From positions 2,578,501-2,642,500 of the forward strand of contig NZ_QRBB01000001.1 in the NCBI RefSeq assembly GCF_003363135.1: DNA of 64,000 bases. Reading direction: 5' to 3'. The translations under genes and the position numbers were made by a program. Within the stretch, counting starts at the first letter, position 1. Every line of letters starts with the position of its first letter. Below the pieces are notes generated by a model. That model had not been told where the DNA came from and searched no databases. It saw only the letters and a program-made list of their open reading frames with translations. Positions 53,049 to 61,063 of the stretch are shown piece by piece. The DNA is from Alteriqipengyuania lutimaris (GTDB taxonomy: Bacteria > Pseudomonadota > Alphaproteobacteria > Sphingomonadales > Sphingomonadaceae).

Positions 53049-53819
53049 ATGACCCGCGAACCAATCACTGCGGTTCCGCACCACCTGCTCGGCGCGTCGT
53101 CTTTCGAGACCGACGCCATGCCGGTGCGCGCACCGCTCCCCCGCCATGAACGCACAGTCGCTCTCCTGATGCTCGGACGCATCTGGCGCGGCGGCAGCGA
53201 CGCGATCTGCCGGATCCGTAACGTGTCTGCGGGTGGTATGCGGATCGATACGTGCCTCGCGCTCGAAGAAGGCGAACGGGTAACGGTCGAGGCGCGAAAC
53301 GCCCAGCGCATCGAAGGTCGGGTCGCGTGGACCGGCTTCCACTCGGCCGGCATCGCTTTTGCCGCCAGTGTCGATTCCGAGGCACTGCTTCTGCCGCCGG
53401 TCGGGCCGTCGGGTGCGCGGGTGGCGACGCGGAGCCCGCGTTTCAAGGCCTCGGTCGTGGCTCATTTCCAGAGCGGTAGCCGGCTGGAGAAGATGCGCGT
53501 GATCGACATCTCGCTGGGCGGCTGCCGGGTGGAAAGCAACGCGAGCTTCCCGCGTGATCTCGAAGGCACTCTCGCCATACCAGGCCTCATGCCGCTGGCA
53601 TGCGCCGGTCGATGGACCACCGGCAACCGATCGGGGCTCACCTTCGTCACGCGGCCCGACTTTGCGGCCTTCGCCCAATGGCTGGAGGCCCCCGATCACC
53701 GCTTCGCCGGCACGGCCGTCCTTGCGGCACCTGCCGCCCCCACCCCTCCCCCCGCGGCGCATCTTGCCGCGTTCGACCTGCCTCAGGCCATGCCCTTCAG
53801 CCGCCTCCGAAGCTGTTGA
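53049..53819 (+). CDS. Tandem PilZ-domain protein
   Basis: A 256-residue cytosolic protein with two PilZ-like domains. The first shows RHERTVALLMLG and IRNVSAGGMRID, the second RSPRFKASVVAHF and VIDISLGGCRVES. Both follow the PilZ arrangement of an N-terminal arginine motif and a (D/N)xSxxG motif for c-di-GMP. As the last gene of the motility operon, next to motB and fliL, it is a good candidate for a c-di-GMP-responsive motor brake like YcgR. Its last 23 bases overlap the convergent fliP. Confidence 0.82.
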   Translation: MTREPITAVPHHLLGASSFETDAMPVRAPLPRHERTVALLMLGRIWRGGSDAICRIRNVSAGGMRIDTCLALEEGERVTVEARNAQRIEGRVAWTGFHSAGIAFAASVDSEALLLPPVGPSGARVATRSPRFKASVVAHFQSGSRLEKMRVIDISLGGCRVESNASFPRDLEGTLAIPGLMPLACAGRWTTGNRSGLTFVTRPDFAAFAQWLEAPDHRFAGTAVLAAPAAPTPPPAAHLAAFDLPQAMPFSRLRSC

Positions 53820-54534
53820 CCAGCGACCCCGCGACCAGCGCCCAGCCATCGACCAGCACGAAGAACACGATCTTCATCGGCAATGAGATCGTGGGCGGAG
53901 GCAGCATCATCATCCCCATCGCCATCAGCACGGCGGAGACCGCAAGATCGATGATCAGGAAAGGCAGCAGCAACAGGAAGCCGATTTCGAACCCGCGCCG
54001 CAGTTCCGAGATCATGAAGGCGGGCACCAGCGTCGACAGCGCAAGCTCTTCGCGGCTTGCAGCCGGCTTGCCGGAAAGTTCGACGAAGAGCTGCAGGTCG
54101 CTTTCGTTCACCTGGCCGAGCATGAATTCGCGGAAAGGTGCCGCGGTTCGTTCGAACGCCTCTTCCTCCGCGATTTCGCCCTCGGTGTAAGGCGTCACGC
54201 CCTGCTCCCACGCCGTTTCGAAGGTCGGTGCCATGACGAAGAACGACAGGAACAGCGCTAGGCTGATGATCACCGGATTGGGCGGCACGCCCGGCGCGCC
54301 GATCCCCGTGCGCAGCAGCGAAAGGGCGACGACGATGCGGGTGAACGACGTGACCGTCATCAGGATGCCCGGCGCCAGGCTCAGCACCGTCAGCATCAGC
54401 ACCAGCTGGATGACGCTGCCCGACATCGAGCCTCCGCTTCCCAGGTCGATGGTGGCGCTCTGCGCCAGCGCATGGGTGGGGAGCACCAGCAAGGCCGCGC
54501 CGGTTGCGGCGCGCAGGAAATGGCGGATCGTCAT
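53797..54534 (-). CDS. fliP: Flagellar export protein FliP
   Basis: A 245-residue export-gate protein. It has a signal-like first segment ending near ALAQ, then membrane helices with LAPGILMTVTSFTRIVVALSLL, VPPNPVIISLALFLSFFV and the C-terminal IDLAVSAVLMAMGMMMLPPP. FliP with FliQ and FliR forms the core channel of the flagellar type III secretion apparatus. It is the last gene of fliN-fliO-fliP and starts one base after fliO. Confidence 0.96.
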   Translation of the reverse strand: MTIRHFLRAATGAALLVLPTHALAQSATIDLGSGGSMSGSVIQLVLMLTVLSLAPGILMTVTSFTRIVVALSLLRTGIGAPGVPPNPVIISLALFLSFFVMAPTFETAWEQGVTPYTEGEIAEEEAFERTAAPFREFMLGQVNESDLQLFVELSGKPAASREELALSTLVPAFMISELRRGFEIGFLLLLPFLIIDLAVSAVLMAMGMMMLPPPTISLPMKIVFFVLVDGWALVAGSLVNSFGGG

Positions 54535-54535
54535 C

Positions 54536-54946
54536 TCAGTGCTTTCGCTTCGAAGGGGGGCTCTCAGCGCCCGGTTCGGTCGGTTCAGACAGGCTCCGGT
54601 CGAGGAGCGCGGTGAAAGATTTGGGGAGCGACCGCCTGGATGGGGCAGCGCTCGTGCAGGCTGCCGTTTCGGCGCGGGGCTCGCGGCATGGCTGCGTCTC
54701 GACCACGATCTGGCCTTCGGGGGAGATGATCACGAGATGCTCGCGGTCGTCGCGCCGGATCAGCACGGCCGAACGGCGCTGGTCGATCCCCAGCCGCTCG
54801 ACAAGTTCGAGGCGCCGCTCGGGATGGCGGACCATCGCGCCGGGCAGGCGCAGGTCGAACCGCCGCACGGCCCACAGCGCGCCGGTAAGCACACCCAGCA
54901 GGAGCGCCAGCGCGCCCAGCGTGCGAATGAGGACGATGGCATCCAT
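54536..54946 (-). CDS. fliO: Flagellar biosynthesis protein FliO
   Basis: A 136-residue protein with one N-terminal membrane helix (IRTLGALALLLGVLTGALWA). The cytoplasmic domain has RLELVERLGIDQRRSAVLIR and DDREHLVIISPEG, the FliO pattern, followed by a disordered charged tail. FliO helps assemble FliP into the export gate. It lies between fliN and fliP on the minus strand. Confidence 0.88.
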   Translation of the reverse strand: MDAIVLIRTLGALALLLGVLTGALWAVRRFDLRLPGAMVRHPERRLELVERLGIDQRRSAVLIRRDDREHLVIISPEGQIVVETQPCREPRAETAACTSAAPSRRSLPKSFTALLDRSLSEPTEPGAESPPSKRKH

Positions 54947-54948
54947 GC

Positions 54949-55182
54949 CTAGCGTCCCGGCTTCACGAGAGTGGTGATTTCCATGAGCATCTTGTCGCCA
55001 TCGACAAGGATCTGCCCCTTCGCGATCAGCTGGCCGTTGATGTAGATCAGCGTGGGATCGTCCTCGTTGCAGTCGAGCGGGATGGTTGCCCCGCGCGACA
55101 GCTTGAGGATCTGCTTGATCGGCAGCATCGTCGACCCGAGGGCGATGGTGCAATCGACCGGAACGTCGTTGAGTACGGACAT
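54949..55182 (-). CDS. fliN: Flagellar switch protein FliN, short
   Basis: A 77-residue protein consisting of little more than a SpoA domain: VPVDCTIALGSTMLPIKQIL, LSRGATIPLDC and IYINGQLIAKGQILVDGDKM. Classical FliN adds an N-terminal region of 50 or more residues, so this is the minimal form. It forms part of the C-ring that sets rotation direction. fliM is not in the window. A CTAGAAT element lies about 21 bases upstream on the minus strand, and the gene leads the fliN-fliO-fliP operon. Confidence 0.9.
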   Translation of the reverse strand: MSVLNDVPVDCTIALGSTMLPIKQILKLSRGATIPLDCNEDDPTLIYINGQLIAKGQILVDGDKMLMEITTLVKPGR

Positions 55183-55203
55183 GGCGGCAATCTCCTTGCT
55201 GCC

Positions 55204-55209
55204 ATTCTA
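55204..55209 (-). promoter_or_regulatory. -10-like element upstream of fliN
   Basis: On the minus strand TAGAAT at 55209-55204 within CCTAGAATGG, 21 bases before the fliN ATG. A variant of the CTATAAT element found at other motility units. Confidence 0.45.
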
Positions 55210-55304
55210 GGAAGAAAAGTCCGCCCCCCCGGCCCCAGCTAGGCAATATTTTCCTATCAGTAATCTGTCCGCGCCGTGCGGCGCATCACAACCAGGGCCC
55301 CCTA

Positions 55305-55712
55305 ATGTCTCTTGATAATTCCATTGGAGTTTCCGCAGCCGGCCTTCGCGCCCAGTCGCTGCGCATGCGCGTGATTGCCGAGAATCTGGCGAATGCCAAT
55401 TCGGTCGCCGATACGCCGGGCGGCGATCCCTACCGGCGCAAGGTGCCGACCTTCAAGGCGGCGATGGACCGCGAAAACGGCGCGACGACGGTCGAAATCA
55501 CCGGCATCGCCGCCGACCGGTCCGACTTCAAGCGGGTGCACCAGCCCGGCAATCCGGCGGCAGATGCCGACGGTTACGTCAAAATGCCCAACGTCAATTC
55601 GCTGGTGGAAAGTGCGGACATGAAGTCCGCCCAGCGTTCGTACGAAGCCAACCTCAACGCCATCGAAGCGGCCCGCAGCCTGACGATGCGCACCATCGAC
55701 CTGCTCAAGTAA
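55305..55712 (+). CDS. flgC: Flagellar basal-body rod protein FlgC
   Basis: A 135-residue proximal rod protein. The N-terminal rod motif SLRMRVIAENLANANSVADTPGGDPYRRK and the C-terminal ESADMKSAQRSYEANLNAI are both present. In most bacteria flgC directly follows flgB; here flgB is on the other strand about 5 kb away. It opens the operon flgC-fliE-fliQ-fliR-flhB. Confidence 0.95.
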   Translation: MSLDNSIGVSAAGLRAQSLRMRVIAENLANANSVADTPGGDPYRRKVPTFKAAMDRENGATTVEITGIAADRSDFKRVHQPGNPAADADGYVKMPNVNSLVESADMKSAQRSYEANLNAIEAARSLTMRTIDLLK

Positions 55713-55723
55713 GGAACCCCCAG

Positions 55724-56050
55724 ATGTCCATCAGTGCTTACGACGCGGCCACCGCCTACAAGACCGGCCTTGGCGGGATTCCCGCTGCGAAGTCCGGCGG
55801 AATGTCCGGCCCGCCCGCCGCAGGTGGCGAGGACGGCAGCTTCGGCGATCTGGTCTCCGGGCTCGTCGCCGATACCTCGACCAAGCTGCATGCGGCCGAA
55901 CAGGCGAGTATCCGCCAGGTCGCCGGCAAGGGCGATCTGATCGACGTCGTCACCGCGATCGGCGCGGCTGAAACCGCCCTCGATACGGTGGTCGCCGTGC
56001 GCGACCGCGTGGTCGGCGCATACGGCGAGATCATGCGGATGCAGATCTAG
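55724..56050 (+). CDS. fliE: Flagellar hook-basal body protein FliE
   Basis: A 108-residue protein linking the MS ring to the rod. A low-complexity Gly/Ala N-terminus precedes the helical core FGDLVSGLVADTSTKLHAAEQ and the conserved C-terminus DLIDVVTAIGAAETALDTVVAVRDRVVGAY. It follows flgC by 11 bases. Confidence 0.93.
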   Translation: MSISAYDAATAYKTGLGGIPAAKSGGMSGPPAAGGEDGSFGDLVSGLVADTSTKLHAAEQASIRQVAGKGDLIDVVTAIGAAETALDTVVAVRDRVVGAYGEIMRMQI

Positions 56051-56075
56051 CGACCCCGGGGGGGAGGCAAGCGCC

Positions 56076-56339
56076 ATGAATGCGACCGACGCCATCCAGA
56101 TCGCCCATGCGGCGCTGATCGTGATCCTCACGATCAGCGGCCCCATGCTGCTCACCTCGCTGGTGATCGGCGTGGCGATCGGCCTGTTCCAGGCGCTCAC
56201 GCAGATCCAGGAGATGACGCTCACCTTCGTGCCCAAGCTGTTCGTGATGGGCTTCGTCCTGCTGATGTGCCTGCCGATGATCGGCGATGCGATGGGCAAT
56301 TTCATGGCGCAAGTATCCGACCGGATCGTGGCGGGCTGA
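56076..56339 (+). CDS. fliQ: Flagellar export protein FliQ
   Basis: An 87-residue membrane protein with two helices (AALIVILTISGPMLLTSLVIG and LFVMGFVLLMCLPMIGDAM) joined by the conserved loop LFQALTQIQEMTLTFVPK. It is a standard FliQ of the type III export gate and lies one base before fliR. Confidence 0.96.
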   Translation: MNATDAIQIAHAALIVILTISGPMLLTSLVIGVAIGLFQALTQIQEMTLTFVPKLFVMGFVLLMCLPMIGDAMGNFMAQVSDRIVAG

Positions 56340-56340
56340 G

Positions 56341-57093
56341 ATGCTGGAGGATCTGCCAGCGCAGGTTTCGGGCTTCCTCGTCCTCTTCGCCCGCCTCGGC
56401 GGCGTGATGATGGTGCTACCGGTCTTCTCCGACGATGCGGTGCCCGGACGGATCCGCCTGCTGATCGCGGCGGGTGTCTCGCTCGCGCTCTATGGGATGC
56501 TTGGCCCGCAGGTGCCCGCCTCCGAAGACAACGTGGCCCTAGCAGCGCTGATCTTGATGGAGCTGCTGGTCGGGCTGGCGCTCGGCACGGTCGTGCGGAT
56601 CATGTTTCTCGCGATCACCATCGCCGGGTCGATCATCAGCCTGCAGACTGGCCTTACCTCTGCGGTCATGCCCGACGCCGCGCTAGGCGGCCAGCTGCCA
56701 GTGATGGCCAAGCTGGTGAGTGTGGCGGCGGCGGTGGTGTGCCTTTCGCTGGGCATCCATCACCTGTGGATCGCGGCGATGGTGAACAGCTATCAGGTCT
56801 TCCCCGTGGGCGGCCTGCCGCCTGCCGCCGATTTCGCGCAGCTCGCCATCGCCACCACCACGCGTTCGATGGAACTGGGCTTCTCGCTCGCCGCACCGCT
56901 GGTGGTTTACGGCATCGTGTTCAATGTCGCGCTCGGCCTCGCCGCGCGGCTCGCACCGACCATCCAGGTCTTCTTCATCGCCCAGCCGCTCAACATCCTG
57001 CTGGGTCTGGCGCTCTTCGCCGCCACGCTGGGTGCGGTGCTGACCGGCTTCGCGATGGCGATGACCGACTGGTTGCAGCAGGGCTGGGTCTGA
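56341..57093 (+). CDS. fliR: Flagellar export protein FliR
   Basis: A 250-residue protein with six to eight membrane helices. Family segments are FARLGGVMMVLPVFSDDAVPGRIR, ELLVGLALGTVVRIMF and GSIISLQTGLTSAVMPDA. It forms the export gate with FliP and FliQ. ATG at 56341 follows the fliQ stop directly; the open frame upstream overlaps fliQ and is not used. Confidence 0.95.
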   Translation: MLEDLPAQVSGFLVLFARLGGVMMVLPVFSDDAVPGRIRLLIAAGVSLALYGMLGPQVPASEDNVALAALILMELLVGLALGTVVRIMFLAITIAGSIISLQTGLTSAVMPDAALGGQLPVMAKLVSVAAAVVCLSLGIHHLWIAAMVNSYQVFPVGGLPPAADFAQLAIATTTRSMELGFSLAAPLVVYGIVFNVALGLAARLAPTIQVFFIAQPLNILLGLALFAATLGAVLTGFAMAMTDWLQQGWV

Positions 57094-57096
57094 CCG

Positions 57097-58161
57097 ATGG
57101 CGGAGAGCGATACCGGCGAGAAGACGCACGACCCAACCGACAAGAAGCTCGAGGACGCGCGCAAGAAAGGCGAGGTCGCGAGCGCGCCGGAGATGCGCCA
57201 TGCCAGCATGTTCCTCGCCGCGGTCGTGGTGATGGGCGGCATGGGAGCATGGACGGTGTCGCGAATGCTGACGATCTTCGTCGGCCTTTGGGGCGGAGCG
57301 AACGGTCTCGACGTGCGCGGCAGCGGGATGACGTTCGCCTCCACGCTGATGGGTCAGGCCGGGCTGGCACTCGGCCCGCTGCTCGCGATGCTGATGGCCT
57401 TCGCACTGCTCACGCTGTTCCTGCAGGGCAAACCGACGCTGGCGTGGGCGCGCCTGAAGATCAAATGGAACAAGCTGTCCCCGCTTTCCGGTCTCAAGCG
57501 CATGTTCGGCAAGCAGGGGCTGGTGGAATTCGCCAAGACGCTGGCCAAGTTCGGCCTCGTCGCCGGGGTCGCGCTGATCGTGGTGTGGCCGCACGCGCGC
57601 GGGATCGAAACGCTGGTCGGCGCGCCGGCGCACGCGGTCGGCAAGGTCGCGGCGGACCTGGTCTTCCGGATGGTGAAGGCGGCGATGATGCTGGTCGCCG
57701 CGCTGGCCCTGTTCGATTTCGTCTACCAGCGCCGTGCCTTCATAAAGAAAATGCGCATGTCTCTCAAAGAGATCAAGGACGAGCACAAGGACTCCGAAGG
57801 CGACCCGCTGATCAAGGCCAAGGTGCGCGCGATCGGCATGGAGCGCGCCAAGCGCCGGATGATGTCCAAGGTGCCGCAGGCCAGCGTGGTGATCGTCAAC
57901 CCGACGCACTACGCGGTCGCGCTGCAATATGATCACGGCGCGATGGCCGCCCCGGTCGTGGTCGCAAAGGGCGTCGATGCGGTCGCGCTCAAGATCCGCG
58001 AGATTGCGACGGAAAACAACGTCCCGATCATCGAGAAACCGCCGCTTGCCCGTGCGCTGCACGCGAGCGCGAAGCTCGATCAGCCGATCCCGGCGGAGCA
58101 CTACCTCGCCGTGGCCGAAATCATATCCTACGTGATGAAGCTCGCGAGGCGGGCTGGATAA
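57097..58161 (+). CDS. flhB: Flagellar export switch protein FlhB
   Basis: A 354-residue protein. The N-terminus EKTHDPTDKKLEDARKKGEV is typical. Four membrane helices follow, and the cytoplasmic domain carries the autocleavage motif in VIVNPTHYAVAL. It switches the export machine from rod/hook to filament substrates after cleavage between Asn and Pro. It is the last gene of the flgC-fliE-fliQ-fliR-flhB operon. Confidence 0.97.
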   Translation: MAESDTGEKTHDPTDKKLEDARKKGEVASAPEMRHASMFLAAVVVMGGMGAWTVSRMLTIFVGLWGGANGLDVRGSGMTFASTLMGQAGLALGPLLAMLMAFALLTLFLQGKPTLAWARLKIKWNKLSPLSGLKRMFGKQGLVEFAKTLAKFGLVAGVALIVVWPHARGIETLVGAPAHAVGKVAADLVFRMVKAAMMLVAALALFDFVYQRRAFIKKMRMSLKEIKDEHKDSEGDPLIKAKVRAIGMERAKRRMMSKVPQASVVIVNPTHYAVALQYDHGAMAAPVVVAKGVDAVALKIREIATENNVPIIEKPPLARALHASAKLDQPIPAEHYLAVAEIISYVMKLARRAG

Positions 58162-58197
58162 GCCCCGCCGCCGCCCGGTATTTGCCGGTGGCGGCCG

Positions 58198-58614
58198 CTA
58201 GACCTCGATATCGAATTTCGCCAGCTCGACGCGCACGCGCAGTTCGATCTCGGCGAGAATTTCGGCAAGCACCGGATCGGCAGGCTGTTCGACCTGTGCG
58301 ACCCACTCGGCCAGTTGCTCGAGCCGTTCGGGCGTCGGCGCACCGGCGACGAGTTCCACCTGCAAAGCTTCCAGTTCGTCGAGACCGTCCGATCCCTGCT
58401 CGGCCATCTGTCGCCTCCGTTCGCGATCCGGATCGTAGGCGGCAAGCGTCACCAGCATCTGCACCGAACCCAGCGGCTGGCCAGGCTGCACGGCAGGTTG
58501 CTGCGGCACATTCGCGCTGGGCGCGTCCGGCTCTTCCCCGACGCTGAACGTCGGGGACTTGCGGGCGAACCCCGCAAGTATGGCCGGGGCAGGCAACAGC
58601 GCGCTGATCTGCAC
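58198..58614 (-). CDS. fliX: Flagellar assembly regulator FliX
   Basis: A 138-residue protein. Its C-terminal half matches FliX: DGLDELEALQVELVAG, a variable linker and DPVLAEILAEIELRVRVELAK. FliX in Caulobacter monitors early basal-body assembly and controls the activator FlbD; there too it is divergent from flgI. The start is GTG at 58614, with AGGAG six bases upstream. It shares an 83-base promoter region with flgI, which contains a 25-base palindrome. Confidence 0.85.
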   Translation of the reverse strand: MQISALLPAPAILAGFARKSPTFSVGEEPDAPSANVPQQPAVQPGQPLGSVQMLVTLAAYDPDRERRRQMAEQGSDGLDELEALQVELVAGAPTPERLEQLAEWVAQVEQPADPVLAEILAEIELRVRVELAKFDIEV

Positions 58615-58646
58615 GATAAACTCCTACCGAAGTGCAATTCTCCTAC

Positions 58647-58671
58647 CTTCCTATTCTATAAGAAAAGGAAG
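58647..58671. promoter_or_regulatory. 25-base palindrome between fliX and flgI
   Basis: Outer arms CTTCCT and AGGAAG and inner arms TTCT and AGAA pair around a central T: 10 of 12 pairs match. The centre also provides a TAGAAT on the minus strand (towards fliX) and TATAAG on the plus strand (towards flgI). It is a single site placed to control both divergent genes. Confidence 0.65.
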
Positions 58672-58697
58672 CCATTGCGGTAATCGGAATCGATAAT

Positions 58698-59804
58698 ATG
58701 CGCATCGTGACAATCTTCGTCACTGTCTTCGCCCTGCTTTTTGCAGGGCCCGTGCAGGCTCAGGCCGGCTCGCGGATCAAGGACATCGTCGATGTCGAGA
58801 ACGTCCGCTCCAACCAGCTGGTCGGTTACGGCCTCGTCGTCGGCCTTGCGGGCACCGGAGACCGGACCCGCAATGTCCCCTTCACCGAGGAATCGCTGCA
58901 GGCCATGCTCGAACGCATGGGCGTGAGCGTGCGCGACACGCAATTGCGTACCAAGAACGTCGCGGCCGTCTCGGTCACGGCAACCCTGCCGCCCTTCGCC
59001 CGCGCCGGTTCGCGGATCGACGTGCAGGTGTCCGCGATGGGCGATGCCACCAGCCTCCAGGGCGGCACGCTGCTTATATCACCGCTGCGCGCCCTGAACG
59101 GCGAGATTTTCGCAGTCGCGCAGGGACCTCTCGCGGTATCGGGCTTCAAGGCGCAGGGCGCGGGCGCGAGCATCAGCCGCGGAGTTTCGACCTCCGCGCG
59201 CATTGCCGGCGGTGCGATCGTGGAGCGCGAGGTGCCCTATGCCCTCTACGGCGCCGACAGCCTGAAGCTGGCGCTCAAGAACCCCGACTTCACCACCGCC
59301 AAGCGCGTCGCCCAGGCGATCAACCAGCGCTTCCCCGCCGCGGCGCAGATGCTCGACCCCGCGACCGTCGAACTGCGCGCGAGCCCCGGCTTCACCGGAT
59401 CGCTCGTCGAACTGCTGCCCGAGATCGAGAATCTCCCGATCGAGGTCGACCAGGTCGCGCGGATCGTCGTGAACGAGGCCGCCGGGACCGTGGTGATGAC
59501 CGCCGATGTCAGGATCAGCCCGGTGGCGATCGCCCAGGGTGGCCTCACGATCAGCGTCACCGAGAGCCCGATCGTATCGCAACCGGCGCCGTTTTCCGAC
59601 GGGGAGACGACCGTGGTGCCGCGCACCCAGATCGCGGTCGACGATGGCAGCGGTGCCTCGCTCGCCCTGCTGGAAAACGGGACCTCGCTGCGCGCGCTGG
59701 TCGACGGTCTCAACCGCCTGGGCGTCTCGCCGCGCGACCTCATCACCATCCTCCATGCGCTCAAGGGCGCAGGCGCACTGCAAGCGGAGATCACGCTCCA
59801 ATGA
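58698..59804 (+). CDS. flgI: Flagellar P-ring protein FlgI
   Basis: A 368-residue periplasmic protein. The signal peptide ends near VQAQAG at about residue 21. FlgI motifs include RIKDIVDVENVRSNQLVGYG, GLAGTGDR, GSRIDVQVSAMGDATSLQGG and the C-terminal TSLRALVDGLNRLGVSPRDL and LHALKGAGALQAEI. It forms the ring around the rod in the peptidoglycan layer. Its stop overlaps the start of the rod-binding gene. Confidence 0.97.
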   Translation: MRIVTIFVTVFALLFAGPVQAQAGSRIKDIVDVENVRSNQLVGYGLVVGLAGTGDRTRNVPFTEESLQAMLERMGVSVRDTQLRTKNVAAVSVTATLPPFARAGSRIDVQVSAMGDATSLQGGTLLISPLRALNGEIFAVAQGPLAVSGFKAQGAGASISRGVSTSARIAGGAIVEREVPYALYGADSLKLALKNPDFTTAKRVAQAINQRFPAAAQMLDPATVELRASPGFTGSLVELLPEIENLPIEVDQVARIVVNEAAGTVVMTADVRISPVAIAQGGLTISVTESPIVSQPAPFSDGETTVVPRTQIAVDDGSGASLALLENGTSLRALVDGLNRLGVSPRDLITILHALKGAGALQAEITLQ

Positions 59805-60112
59805 CGAACGCACTGACGGCGCCCTTGCCGAGCCCGACGGCTCTGCCATCGGCGCCCGATCCATCCGGCGCCTCGCGCACCGATATCGCGAAAACGGCAG
59901 AGGAATTCGAAGCCGTCTTCCTCGGCGAAATGTCCAAGCTGATGCTCGAAAGCGTCGACCTGGGCGACGAGTTTTCCGGCGGCCATGCGGAGCAGATCTT
60001 CCGCGGGATACTTGCGGAAAAACTGGGCGGCGAAATCGCCCGGACCGGCGGCGTGGGTCTCGCCCCGGCCGTCATGGAACAGATGATCAGAATGCAGGAG
60101 GGATCGCAATGA
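59801..60112 (+). CDS. flgJ: Rod-binding protein, FlgJ N-terminal type
   Basis: A 103-residue protein corresponding to the N-terminal rod-binding half of FlgJ (TAEEFEAVFLGEMSKLMLESV and GGHAEQIFRGILAEKLGGEIA). The muramidase half of enteric FlgJ is absent, as is normal in alphaproteobacteria, where a separate enzyme opens the peptidoglycan. Overlaps flgI and the following gene. Confidence 0.9.
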   Translation: MTNALTAPLPSPTALPSAPDPSGASRTDIAKTAEEFEAVFLGEMSKLMLESVDLGDEFSGGHAEQIFRGILAEKLGGEIARTGGVGLAPAVMEQMIRMQEGSQ

Positions 60113-60531
60113 TCGATAGCATGCTCGATACCGCCAACTCGCTCGCCTCGTTGATGACCGAGGAGACCGATGCGCTTGGCGAACGGGGCCGCCTTGCGGA
60201 CCACGAGGAACTGGTTGCAGCCAAGCGTCGCCTGGTGGCGCAGCTCGAAGCCGAGATCGTGCGGCTCAATCGCGAGGTCCCGGCGTGGATGGACGATCTG
60301 GACGAAGATCAGGATGCGGCCCTGTCGCAAGCGATGGCCACGCTGCGCGATGCGGCGATCTCGAATGTCGCTGTGGTCGATCGCCAACTGACCCTGTCGA
60401 ACGATCTCATCGAAGCGGTCGCGGCCGAAGCCCGTCGGCTTACCGGCAATGCGGGGTGCAGCTATCTCGGCAGCGGATCGATGATGCTGCGCGAGGGCAC
60501 CAGCCCCATCTCGGTCAACACGCAGCTCTGA
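60109..60531 (+). CDS. flgN: FlgN-like flagellar export chaperone
   Basis: A 140-residue helical protein: a long coiled coil (LASLMTEETDALGERGRLAD, then LVAAKRRLVAQLEAEIVRLN) and a C-terminal tail with SSISVN-like motif SPISVNTQL. Size, helical pattern and place after flgI-flgJ fit FlgN, the chaperone for hook-filament junction proteins. The family is poorly conserved, so the call is partly by context. Confidence 0.72.
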   Translation: MIDSMLDTANSLASLMTEETDALGERGRLADHEELVAAKRRLVAQLEAEIVRLNREVPAWMDDLDEDQDAALSQAMATLRDAAISNVAVVDRQLTLSNDLIEAVAAEARRLTGNAGCSYLGSGSMMLREGTSPISVNTQL

Positions 60532-60557
60532 CCGAGCGGCCTTTCTCAGGTCCTACG

Positions 60558-60598
60558 AAAAGGGGGGCGATCGCATGAAGCGGCCGCCCCCTTTTTTT
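60558..60598. terminator. Bidirectional terminator between flgN and flgB
   Basis: AAAAGGGGGGCG (60558-60569) pairs with CGCCCCCTTTT (60585-60595). T-runs follow on both strands: TTTTTTT on the plus strand, TTTT on the minus strand. It separates the convergent flgI-flgJ-flgN and flgB transcripts. Confidence 0.85.
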
Positions 60599-60617
60599 GG
60601 TGTCCCGTCTGCCGGGA

Positions 60618-61040
60618 CTAGCCGTTGCCGCCGCGTCCGGTGGCGATCTTCATCATCTGCATCTGCTTGCGGTAGAGGTTGGTCATTGCGGCGAATTCCG
60701 ATTGCACCGCACCCAGTTTCAGCACCTGCTCTTCCAGCGTCACATTGTTGCCGTCGGGCTTCGTCTCGACCGTGTTCTGATCGAGGACGATCGCACCCGA
60801 GGTCTGTTGGCTTGCGCCCAATGCGCGCATTTCCGCACTGATCCGGACCGTGGGCCGCGCAACGCGGGTCGCGCCGTTCGCATCGACCAGCCCCGCAAAG
60901 CTGGGCGCTTCGACTTCGCGGGCCTTGTAGCCGGGCGTATCGCCATTGGCGATGTTCTGCGCGATCACCTGCTGGCGATCGGAAAGATGTCGCATGGCGA
61001 CCCCGATGCCGCGCATAAGGGCTGGACTCATGTCACTCAT
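60618..61040 (-). CDS. flgB: Flagellar basal-body rod protein FlgB
   Basis: A 140-residue proximal rod protein. N-terminal HLSDRQQVIAQNIANGDTPGYKAREVEAP and C-terminal NNVTLEEQVLKLGAVQSEFA are standard. GGGAG lies six bases before the ATG. It is 23 bases downstream of the large FlaEY-like gene, so the two are probably one operon, separated from flgC and fliE. Confidence 0.95.
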   Translation of the reverse strand: MSDMSPALMRGIGVAMRHLSDRQQVIAQNIANGDTPGYKAREVEAPSFAGLVDANGATRVARPTVRISAEMRALGASQQTSGAIVLDQNTVETKPDGNNVTLEEQVLKLGAVQSEFAAMTNLYRKQMQMMKIATGRGGNG

Positions 61041-61063
61041 ACCAAGCTCCCTCGCTCGAATTC

